A stretch of DNA of 64,000 nt, taken from positions 15,734,099 to 15,798,098 of the forward strand of contig OW285193.1 of NCBI GenBank assembly GCA_935421135.1, read 5' to 3'. Source of the DNA: Bugulina stolonifera. Its lineage: Eukaryota; Bryozoa; Gymnolaemata; Cheilostomatida; Bugulidae. The translations under genes were made by a program, and so were the position numbers. Positions 13,301-22,979 of the stretch are shown piece after piece. The notes under the pieces were generated by a model that saw only the letters and a program-made list of their open reading frames with translations, did no database searches and was not told the DNA's origin. Position 1 is the stretch's first letter. Each line of letters begins with the position of its first letter.

Positions 13301-14237
13301 ACATGAAAAACGTAACCAATTGCTAAACTTTCTCTGATATAGTAATCTAGTTAGTTTTCGGTCAATCTTCATGCTTTACTAATGATCTTGCTATATTTAT
13401 CAGAAACATTCTACCAATATTGGCTTGTATTTGTGGATGCATTATCCAATGTGACTTTATTCCACACTCTGTATACTATGTTTGAGTGTGGGCTATTGCC
13501 AGCCTTATGTTGTACATGTACATATATATGTATACATGTATAGTATGATGTGCTATAAGCAGAAGCCCTTTGTAAGGGCAAAAACTCTGGTTCTCAAGCT
13601 GCCTATTAAGCAGATAGAATATATACAGGGCTGGTGTACCTATCATACATAATTAACAAAGTCATAATTACATACATGTACTAAGACTGTGGTGTTCTAT
13701 TTAACTGTAGAGCCAACAAGACCCTGGGTAATAGCTATAGCTGTCATCATACCTATAATTATTCTGCTCATCATTGCTGTGTTGCTGGTGTGGAAGTGCA
13801 AGAGATTTGGAGACGACAGGGATGGAGGTAATATATACTACACTCCGTCACAAGATCCTTACGCTGACCACAGGTCAATTGGCAGTCAGCGTACTAGGAA
13901 ATTTTCGGACGCTCAATCAGTGAATAGTCAGAGCACATATGCACCGAGTCAGTATGTGCGTGGTCAGCACAACCGTAATTACACAGGTGGTAGTCAATAC
14001 GCTACCCCCAGAGTGGAACATAACCCTCTCTACGCAAGTCACTATGGTAAGGGTGGTCGTGCTAACGGCACCACCCCTTCCAAGGAACCTCTGACAAAGC
14101 AATACAACCAGGATAACTATGATGATAATGAAGAGACAGAGTACAGACCCAACACTGCTAAGTACAGCACTACTAGATCTAATCGTAGTACTCATGGTTA
14201 TGGTTACGCCTCACCATCTTCCCTTAAACGTTACTAA
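1380..14237 (+). CDS. Receptor A: three-Ig-domain type I membrane receptor with tyrosine-rich tail
   Basis: Exons 1380-1524, 2452-2598, 9680-9835, 10257-10380, 11022-11230, 11381-11617, 11917-12072, 13711-14237; all phases agree and give about 566 residues. Residues 1-32 look like a signal peptide (basic start, then FALVLILLVFL). Three Ig-like domains follow, each split by an intron: D1 (exons 2-3; Cys74 and Cys134 in YAC), D2 (exons 4-5; Cys172, Trp191, GGEYRC with Cys241), D3 (exons 6-7; Cys287, Cys351 in VIECRV). One transmembrane helix spans about 398-418, followed by a basic KCKR stop-transfer and a tail of about 148 residues with 16 tyrosines, including YATP and YASP (YxxP, a Crk/Nck-type SH2 ligand pattern in other animals). 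No ITIM or ITAM fits. The first donor is GC (CCAG/GCAAGT). Ig assignment is from Cys/Trp/YxC spacing; ligand and function are unknown. Cell-surface recognition is inferred from the architecture and from the paralogue facing it. Confidence 0.82.
2599..9679 (+). other. 7.1-kb intron 2 of receptor A
   Basis: Separates the two halves of Ig domain 1. No second gene on either strand is supported; open frames are short and lack splice-coherent partners. It contains a 20-bp minisatellite at its start (2791-2880) and a run of G at about 3764-3779. Receptor B has a 1.8-kb intron at the same place (18477-20314), with no alignable sequence by eye. Confidence 0.55.
2791..2880. repeat. 20-bp minisatellite, about 4.5 copies
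   Basis: Unit gtcatattctacatcttgtt repeats head to tail with single-base changes. It lies in intron 2 of receptor A. Confidence 0.9.
10505..10650. repeat. Long imperfect hairpin in intron 4 of receptor A
   Basis: Two arms of about 60-70 bp meet at atttcgatgctt-ggat-aagcatcgaaat. Outer arms read aataatgaaacaagact on the left and the complement of agtcttg-like sequence ending in tttattattt on the right. It could be a small foldback element. No coding content. Confidence 0.75.
10720..10919. mobile_element. Foldback MITE with about 75-bp terminal inverted repeats
   Basis: Left arm includes tagtcctcagatttggaggg and ctcctagcag; the right arm is its complement with few mismatches (ccctccacatctgaggacta). 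Pairing extends outward through cattttcggacat / atgtctgaaaatg. Only about 50 bp separate the arms. No target-site duplication could be fixed. It sits in intron 4 of receptor A, just before the exon where similarity to receptor B becomes near perfect. Confidence 0.75.
11022..12035 (+). repeat. Homogenised block shared with receptor B (inverted copy at 16521-17541)
   Basis: Covers exon 5 (Ig2 second half), intron 5, exon 6, intron 6 and most of exon 7. Compared by eye with the reverse complement of 16521-17541: the 150-bp intron 5 is identical, and an identical run of 310 bp spans 11104-11413. Outside the block the introns do not align, and the neighbouring exon 3 is only about 75% identical in protein. 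Similarity ends abruptly in the middle of exon 7, after the codons for Ala-Pro. Confidence 0.88.
12399..12410 (+). other. Candidate 12-nt microexon of receptor A
   Basis: The 12 bases ATGGAGTTAAAG are preceded by gtgtgaatttcag and followed by gtatgt, a near-ideal donor. Length is a multiple of three and both flanks would be phase 1, so it can be inserted between exon 7 and the transmembrane exon, adding four residues (Asp-Gly-Val-Lys) to the membrane-proximal stalk. Receptor B has a 28-codon exon at this place (16289-16372). Unproven; chance occurrence is possible. Confidence 0.35.
12841..13150. mobile_element. PIF/Harbinger-like MITE, 310 bp
   Basis: Terminal inverted repeats AGGTGCAAACACACGAGAGC and its near-perfect complement at the right end (gtgtgtttgcacct), flanked by a 3-bp TTA duplication (12838-12840 and 13151-13153). 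A TTA/TWA target and small size without coding capacity fit PIF/Harbinger MITEs. It is clearly more GC-rich than its surroundings. Lies in the last intron of receptor A. Confidence 0.82.
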
Positions 14238-15951
14238 AACTGCCATGGAACACCTGCTAACCACTTTGTTTTCAAATAATATTTTGGGCATCTATGAACT
14301 ATTAAATGTATGTAGTAATGTACATGTAAGTCACCAGTCCATAGCATGTCAGCTTAATATATTAACAAGTTTTCTCCTATTAAATACTGTTTCCCCACTG
14401 TTTCCTTATTGCATTTCTTCTGTTTGGGATGGTCATCTGCCTATCTAATATTTCGTTGCTAGTCTCACTGTCTCTTTGACAACCTATGTGCTTCAACTTT
14501 ATTTCCTAGCAGGTGTAGAAGCTAGACTAAATAATATTTGTAACTTGGGAGTTATCCACACTTGTTATAAAATGGGAGAGTGAACAACTCCTCTGTCTAG
14601 CATTAGAGTAGTGGTAGAATTGCATGACCATAATTGCGTAAGCCAGATCCTAGCTTGTGCTCCGTGTATGTTACAGATTACTCAATAGGGAACACTGAGG
14701 ACCCTGACAAATATGAGCCATCCAATCATAGGATGCCACACAGAGATTACTAACTCAGCCTCTATTAACCAATGGCACAACAGCTAGCCTTAGTGTCAAT
14801 TATGCATGTTACTGGGCAGTAAGCAGCATGGCTCCCCCAGCTCCTGGTGATGCCGTCTGCAACCAAATAGCCATTATTTGTAAAAATATTTGTATTTATT
14901 ATTACTTTACTACATCAAGTACTGCACAATTTTTACTAGGTATGTACTATGTATAGTGTATATATCTAACTGTCAATCCCCATAACTCTCAACAGTTGTC
15001 TGTCTGTCTGTTGTACATTTCCAACTGTGACACTCTTACTAAATGTTTCAGATGTCTGTTAGCTCTTTTTATTTTTCTATCTGCTCTATTAAACTCTTTC
15101 TAACTTCACAGCATCATTATATTTTTCACTCATTTTTGCCAAGGATTTCACTAAGCTTTTAGGTGTACTATAAATCATTTAGAAATCTCATAATAACCAC
15201 AGCTAAAATAATATATGCTGAATATATATGGCTGAATTTTTACCAAATATAAACATATTTTTATTATGGTTTAGCGTAATTCCTATACTTTTCTGATGTA
15301 CATGTACACTATCATGTAATATAGATAATGTTGAGAAAAGAGACCACAAAAAAGTTCATCTGCATAGTTATAGAGCTAAAAGTTCTCCCTATAAAAACTA
15401 TATTTTGAGAAATAGATAAATGGCAGTTTGTAAATAAGACTACTATTAAAATAGAAAAACAGAAAATTAGAATGTTTGTACAATAACATATTATAATACA
15501 TATATAAGTGGCAAGTTGAGAGCCCAGGAATGTACAACTACATGTAATTATAAAATACTTATCCTTATAATAGTACATTGAGCAGTGTATATCTTACAAA
15601 AATATAGCAACCCTTTACTAGCACAATGTTACAATATAATTCTTCAGAACACAGCAGGAACCTGAACCTGTATTCTTGTATATAATGTTGTATACTTGGT
15701 GAGCAATGCATGGGGTAATGAGATGAGGCTAGGCGTCAGGGTCATCAGTGTCTCCAAGTGTGTAGGCTACAAATTGATAGTTGAATATATACATACATGT
15801 ACATGTCACACAGATATGTGAACCACTCATGGAGTTGTCCTCAAAATATGAAATTTTCACATTAAGTAATGCACATGCTATCTGCAGGTCTACATGTATC
15901 TGCAGATCTGTACCCACCTCCTTCATTGTGTCCACTTTGCTGTTTACATTT
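14238..15951. other. Spacer between the 3' ends of receptors A and B
   Basis: The two receptors converge here, so this 1.7 kb holds both 3' untranslated regions. No coding exon is seen. Reading the minus strand past the stop of receptor B, the frame continues with Lys-Cys-Lys and a Gly-Gly-Gly-Tyr stretch matching the start of the receptor A tail for about 16 residues before homology fades (about 15905-15951). Confidence 0.5.
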
Positions 15952-18900
15952 TCAAGCCACAACTAGAGCTATGAGTGTGAGAACCACCAATGGTACAATC
16001 ACTGCTACTGGGATAACCCAAGGCTCCAGAGGCCCTAAGACACGGCATACAGTAGTATAATATGTAACTTAGACACATATTCATATTACATTTTAGAACC
16101 AACAAACAACTGCTTTTACTAAGAGATATGCATGTACAGAGGCTGTTGATCAACCTGATTAAAAATGAGACAACAATATCTTATGTCGTAACGCCCATAT
16201 TTCCCCAATTGCATATTATTCTCATTCAATAGCAGTTGTCTGCCCCTACAATACAGATAAATAATATTATACCCAGGAGTGAAGTTACCTGCATGTTTCT
16301 TGTTTGACTGGGTGACCTCTTCATCATTTCCCAATCCCATCTCATCAGCAGACTCTGTAGGTGCCTTGTTTTCTGCAACATATACCAGTTATGATGTATC
16401 GCCAGCCAATACATGTATCTACAATGTAAAAAACATAGCTAGCTGGTATATACATGTAACTGTAATATAATGTGGCAACTCACCTTCTCGCATTACGGCG
16501 ATGGGTAGCTTTGTAGACGTGGTTGGTATATATGGTGCCGCCTCAAACAGTGCCACTTTAGCTTGTGCTGACTTAAACTGTCCATCTGGTCTGTATACCC
16601 TGCACTCTATAATCGAGTCATTGATGGGAAACACACCTGGAAGCAATAGATAACACACCGATGTATACAGTATCAACCAACACAGTTTACATACACATAG
16701 GTAACTGCTAACTTATCACAAACCCGATTGGATGACCTGATTATGAATATTGTGCTGACACACTTCATTCCAAAAGGTGTACCACTCACATGGTGACACT
16801 GTTTATTATAGTCTACTGACATAATAGGAAACGAATAGTCTTGTGACCAATAGATATGCAGCACCATAAACAAGCCATTAAACATACATGTACATCAATA
16901 CACTGTTCATATATGAACTAAATCACTGTTAGTGCATCTACTCACTTGTAGCATTTATAACTGTGAATTTTGCGTAATGTCTTTTTTCCTTCAGACCAAT
17001 GGTGTCCACGTGGTAGCCGGTAATACCCGGATGATTCAGGTTAAGAGTAGCTGCTTGGATCCTAAACTCTATCTTATTGGGGAACGGGTACGACTGACCA
17101 TAACATGTTATAGTAAACTTCTCATCAACTCCGAAATGAAAGTCGTGTTTTTTGTCATTTCTCAATATTGCCTTTGGTTTGCCTGAAGAATAACCAGACC
17201 ATAAACACTTGATAAATTGTGAGTCGTCTTCTCAATACACAATTTGGTGTAAGATAGGATAACTTTAAAGTTGAACAATAATCATTACTGGTTATTCAGT
17301 TATACTAGTAATGAAAGATAGTATGTACTTACTGTGTATAGTAAAACTCTTGCTCTGTAATGGTTCTTTATATCTACGTACAGTCACAGTACACCTGTAC
17401 TCTCCACCATGTAGTATAGGGCTATAGCTGGTAATACTTAGTGTAGAGTTGGGTCCTGTGGAGTCTATCCCATACTTGACTCCATTGCTGTCCTTTGGTA
17501 GGTTGGCCCATTGACCTCCAGTCTTAACACTTTTCCACTGCCTGTTACATACATCTAACACATGATTCTAGTATATACATTGCACAACTACATGCAGGAA
17601 ATATAAGTATATCTACCAGCATTGGCAGCAACTCCCCTCCTAAGCTTTTGCATGTGCTTAGACTCAAATCCACAGGTTTCGCCAAGAACATAAAGGATAA
17701 ATTTATTGTCACCGTGTCAAGAAAAAAAATATAAAATATCCTCATTGTTTCTTTCCATCAACAGTCAGTTAGTGTAGTTCAAATGGAAACACCGAGTAAA
17801 CAAACGTGTTGGATGTAGTTGACCTACAAACACTTGTACATGTAAGTTACAGTTGTAGACTATACTTACCAAGTTACTTCCATTATGCCATCATAGCTGA
17901 TGTCTGTGGGGGTCATATCAACTGAACAGTCAAACGTTACTATACTACCATATACATCAGCACTGTAGTCTATACTATCTGGGACCGTTACAACTAAAAT
18001 ATTTATAAGTTGAACTACTATAATAATTAATGTACATGTACATACCGTGGTATGCAAAATATAGGTCACACTAAAAGTAGGTCAGATAGTAAACTAGCGC
18101 AAAGGTCATTGACACCCTCATGTGGAAGAGGTGGCGGTGCGAAGACATCAGCTCTTTGTGTATTACAGCACACAGTAGGCAGATATGTGCATAATATACA
18201 GCATATACATATACAGTATATATGGAAGTTACGATACATAGGTCCTTGTCTTGTTACAGTATGTTTTGAGGTCACACAACACGGTTATAATTCAATTATG
18301 CACATCAGAGTTCTACTCACCTGGGTTTATCCAATGTATAACATAGGAATCCTCAGGGTAGGCGGTGCATGCATATGTACCACCACGGTCTCGGTCCCAT
18401 TTTATCGTCCCCGTGTTGACCGTGCACAGGAAAGTTCTGTCTACTTCATGGTTACACAGCTGGCCATTCTCACTACCTAAAGCAGGAAGTATATGGCTGT
18501 TCGCCTCACACAAAGAAATCAGATCGAAACAGCAGACCCCCATAGATAGTTACATGGCATTAGCTAGAGCCCCTGTCCTCTGGTCCTCCCCCTCTTATAC
18601 AGTATAACAAATATATACATGTACCAAGCACCGTTATAGAGACATGAGGTCTTATGAGAACGGACAGCCAGGTCCCCATCTTCAAGAACCATAGGGGAGT
18701 GGGTAGAGTCTTAGTAGGCTCTGGGTGTGGGCTGTGCAACTACAACTAAGAAATTATCTCAGTGACAGTGCGCACTGCTGGACAGCCTACATATGACGTA
18801 ACACATGCATACCCACACACCTTACACCCACCTTACACACACCTTACACCCGCCTTACACACACCTTACACCCACCTTACACACACCTTACACCCACCTT

Positions 18901-21900
18901 ACACACACTATTTACCTCTACTTGTATAGCATCCTTACCTTCAACATGAACACAAGTTGTATTATGATGCATGTACAAATTGCATGATTGTCATAGAAAC
19001 GACATAACTTGTAGGAACAACGCTGTTAGTTACATCAATGTAAACTAACTCACATTATGACATGTTTGATTATGATTGAATACTCTGATTAATTACCTTA
19101 CCAATGCAAGCCTAGCATACGTTCAGGACTTGAGGATACAATTCTATTAAAGTAAACAAGTGCCAATAGAAATATGATATTTTCAGACAATGGAGGCAGT
19201 CAGGGAGGAAGTAAAGCCGACTGATTCAGGTAGCAATGAACCATTATCATCACAACCCAGGATGACTGTACGTATATGTCTGAACACAGGCTATGCTTAT
19301 GTCGTTTATAATTCAGCCAACTACAAGAGTTCAAGTTACATGCACATGTAGCAGAAGCATGAGAAACTATCTGGTACATGACTGGATGCAAAGAGACAAC
19401 TTTCTTGTGCCTTGCCCACTTGCCTCTCCTGCTCAAAAGTATGGCGAACATGGATATACATGTAGGCCTACACCCATCGATACATCATGTACAACCAAAT
19501 TAGTTAGTTTATACCCACTATTAATAGACTAGTACATGATTGCATGTTATTGGTATGTTACCAACTAACACAACGCAGTGCTGTTTGTTGATTTAAATCA
19601 ACATTCCAAATTATGTTTATTACAAAATTATTTACAAGTAATGTAAGATGTATCACTTATAGCCACGCGCTGCAATCAGAGATATTAGATTCACTTGTAG
19701 TAACTTCCTGGTACACTGGTGTATTATTATTCATAATAGTGTAGTCATTTACATTGTACACTTACACTGTACTTATTGTTGACAAAAACAGTGATAAAAG
19801 TTAATCTGAGTGAACAGTGGGCTAATCTACTGTGACTTTTACTACAACTAATGTGAAATCATAACCAGCCTTCAAACACTGCTTGTACATGTAACAGTAC
19901 TACCTGCAGGACTTGGCATACATGTACTACTACCAACTAACGCATTGACCATGCTACCTCCATGACTAGAAAACATACTACAGTGTACTAAATAATCACT
20001 GATGGTAATAATAAGTAGGTCAGGTTAGACTAAGGTCTAGGGTGGTTGATCCATCTAATCATGGTCTATTCATAGATTTATAATATTGTAGGTAATTATA
20101 GAGACATGAATGTTTTGCGCCTGGCACTATTTATTGTGTCTTTCCCTGCTTGTAGTCATCTATTGACACTGATACCAGAAAGGGAATATTAAACTACTAC
20201 TACTAGTTTGTTACTTATTGTATTCTAGAAGAATTTTTAGTAAACCATATAGTGATTATGTTGACCATTAAAACCACATGCACACCTACTTATTTATAAT
20301 GTTGGGGGTCTCACCTATGCCTGTAAGTTGACCATCAGAAAATATACGGGCCAGGGTATTCCTCTCAGCATCAGTATTTTCCCTGCAAGTATAGGACAAC
20401 TCCTCTCCAGACTGCAACACAGTACTAGACAGTTCAATCCTTGGACCAACAACGTTGCCACCTAGAACACGTTGAATCCAGAGTAGGGGAGAGCGGGGTA
20501 AGTTGGGACAATTTTTGGTTTTTTGGAAATAATACGGAGTCTAGAGGTCATAGCAGCATCATTTTTTGCATGAAAGTACTCTAATATGTTGTCTAACTAT
20601 AGCCTGAAGCACACACATTGACAAGTCAGCATAGTGCGGTAATCCATGATTTGGCAGCGCATGTCAAACGTCCCAACTTACCCCACTGACGGGGTAAGTT
20701 GGGACAGGTGTGGGGCAAGTTGGGACACCATTGAAAATATAGATTTTAGATTTAGATTAGTCTCCTTTTTTATCATGAACAGATAGAATTGAAATGTTAC
20801 AATAATATTACACATATATTTAAAATTATTGCCACATATGTCAAAAAACATATCTGTAAAAAACTGCTGAACTTTAATTTAGTTCGGCCTCGAAGTGTTT
20901 AATTTTTTTTATTACAAGATAGTCTAGGGAAGGTATGAAAATTGTTTTGATGTAAAAGAGAATGTTAAGTAAATCTTTGTTAGAATAGGTGGATGCCAGC
21001 TTGAACATGAAAACCCCTTAATTCGTTTGGCGCCTTATAGGTGTAATAATTTATAATAGCTCTGTTAGCTGTAATAATTTATAACGCTCTTTTGTGACCA
21101 AGTTCCAGTCTACTTATGCATATTAGACTTGAAACTATAAAATAAACTAGCACATCGTAGGTGACCATTTTTTCTAATTTTGGTACAGCAAAATTTTCTT
21201 AAGCTTTAAATTTGTCACTTAAAATAAATAGAATATAAAACCAAAACACCAGAAATAAACCAATACTAGGAAATATAGGCAAAAATGTTGATTTTTACTA
21301 TAATTATTATTAGAGTTTGATGTACAATTGAACAACTGACACTCTAGATAAAATGAAATCATTGAGCAGAAAAAATATTGTTGAATTTTAATTTCACTTG
21401 GCAGCCCAACCCAGAGTTCATGGCAGCATTTATAACACCGGCGATAGTAGTCAATCCGCCTAATTCATGCGATGGAGTCGATCCAACCTGTGTCTTTCTC
21501 TTGGTGCTAATTATCTTTCCTGGGTTTTGGACAGTGGTAAATTGGATATTTACAGATGGAAAACCTATAACTTTGTAAATAGATTATCGATGATGTGTGA
21601 TTAAACTATTCCTTGGTACTCTCACCGAAGATGGTAGTTTAACTGGGGTTGGGTGACAATAAGTGTGGAGAGACATTGAGTGTACATGTATATAGCCTAC
21701 TTGTCTAGTTTGAACAACAAAGAGTGAATCCCCAAAACTTTATAACTAAGTTATACCTAATAATCTATTGGATCATTAGCTTGGTGCTGCCTGATGGTGT
21801 TAGTTGGTCTGGTGGGGGTGTCAAAAGACGCAGAAACGGTGTTCGAAGTGTAGGTATGAGTAGGAAAAGGATGTAGTTCATACATTGTGTTGGTGCTACT

Positions 21901-22979
21901 GCTGTCAGGGTCATGAGTAAAGTGAGGACAGAACAGAGATCAAAAGCTGTTATAGCAATGAGTCAGGTTTGACCCGTTTCTATTACGAGTAATATCAATA
22001 CTAGCTATAATGCCATCCCCGCACATGATTGGCGTTCTTTACCAAAGTCAAATGCTATCCAAGATTCATCAAACAACTTTTAGTTAGAGAAAAGGTGAAA
22101 TTACAGTGTCATCTTGGATTCATATCATTCCACAAACATGATTTATTATTACAAATGGTGTCCCAACTTGCCCCACTTCCAGCGTCCCAACTTGCCCCAC
22201 ACTCCCATTTTTTAGTAAAACACAATTTTTTATTAAGATTTTTGACTTGAGCTAATTTTAACTTTAGTTGTTCTAACTAGATGCTATAGAGTCTCTATGT
22301 GCAAATTTTCAAATCTATGGAGTCATTCTTTCATTAAAAAAATTAGAAACTCGTCAATAGAAAAAAATTTACTCAAACATGCAAATATTACATTATTGCA
22401 AATTGCAAAAAAAATACTTATTCAACTTAAAAAACAAAATAGTGGGTTATGTTTATTTATGTTGATCTAACCTTTGGTCCATACCATAAAAATGTAATGG
22501 GTCTCATAATACCCAAAACAGCCCTGTCCCAACTTACCCCGCGTCCCAACTTACCCCACTCTCCCCTATGTAACATTATATACCACATACCAATTAGATA
22601 TGTTTCTGGTTACCTGTTAACAAATATTCAGAAAACCTAGAGGCCCAAATTGTCTATAGGCCTATCTGTAAACTAAAATTAGTGTGGATGCCTGTTCTAT
22701 ATGGCCAGTGTGCATAAAACAGACTCGTCCTAATATGAAAGTACTGGAGAAAAATTAAAATGTAGGCCACCATTTTAGGGCTATAACATCTGGTATGCAA
22801 GAATAGGTTTAGTGAAATAATGATATAATTTTATACTTAGACCATCATTATGATACAGATTTCGATCTATTTGTACCTGGATCCTTCACAATAAATGTTG
22901 AATTAACTCCATCTGCTGAGACCAAACTGCTAACGGACGAACACACCAGAGAGATGCAGATACCTAACCATAGTCTCAT
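15952..22979 (-). CDS. Receptor B: three-Ig-domain membrane receptor without cytoplasmic tail
   Basis: Exons, 5' to 3' on the minus strand: 22979-22877, 20461-20315, 18476-18321, 17993-17870, 17541-17333, 17182-16946, 16636-16484, 16372-16289, 16034-15952; phases agree, giving 431 residues. The start was chosen at MRLWLGICISLVC, a good signal peptide; the frame stays open to another Met at 23057. Domains D1-D3 match receptor A exon for exon (exon lengths 147, 156, 124, 209 and 237 are equal in both). An extra 28-codon acidic stalk exon (ESADEMGLGNDEE) precedes the transmembrane helix, about residues 410-431, PWVIPVAVIVPLVV onward. The frame ends in TGA at the position where receptor A has Trp419 (TGG), so no cytoplasmic tail is made. 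It may be a decoy, adaptor-dependent or adhesion form, or an early stage of decay. The ectodomain shows no break, which argues for selection. Confidence 0.8.
16521..17541 (-). repeat. Homogenised block shared with receptor A (inverted)
   Basis: Reverse-complement partner of 11022-12035. Across exon 6 (237 bp) there are nine base differences: six amino-acid replacements and one silent change, the two remaining bases falling in the replaced codons. In the adjoining 150-bp intron there are none. Confidence 0.88.
18811..18910. repeat. 22-bp tandem repeat (CTTACACMCAC)n
   Basis: Alternating cttacacacac and cttacacccac half-units form a roughly 22-bp minisatellite in intron 2 of receptor B (between exons 2 and 3). 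Confidence 0.9.
20486..22566. mobile_element. 2.08-kb TIR element with GGGGTAAGTTGGGAC motifs, TA target
   Basis: Left end GGGGAGAGCGGGGTAAGTTG and right end the complement of GGGGAGAGTGGGGTAAGTTG, flanked by TA on both sides (20484-20485, 22567-22568). Further gggtaagttgggac / gggcaagttgggac motifs lie sub-terminally at about 20670-20730 and, inverted, at 22155-22205. TA duplication suggests a Tc1/mariner-type integrase, but I recognise no transposase; the longest interior frame (21378-21578, 66 codons) resembles nothing known to me. It lies in intron 1 of receptor B, its left end about 25 bp from exon 2. Confidence 0.8.

Noticed and set aside
13798..14237. ITIM or ITAM motifs in the receptor A tail
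   Set aside because: Each tyrosine was checked; none has the required aliphatic residue at +3 together with the -2 residue.
15905..15954. Programmed readthrough of the receptor B stop
   Set aside because: The context after TGA is AAA, not a known readthrough context such as CTA, and the frame closes again after 29 codons.
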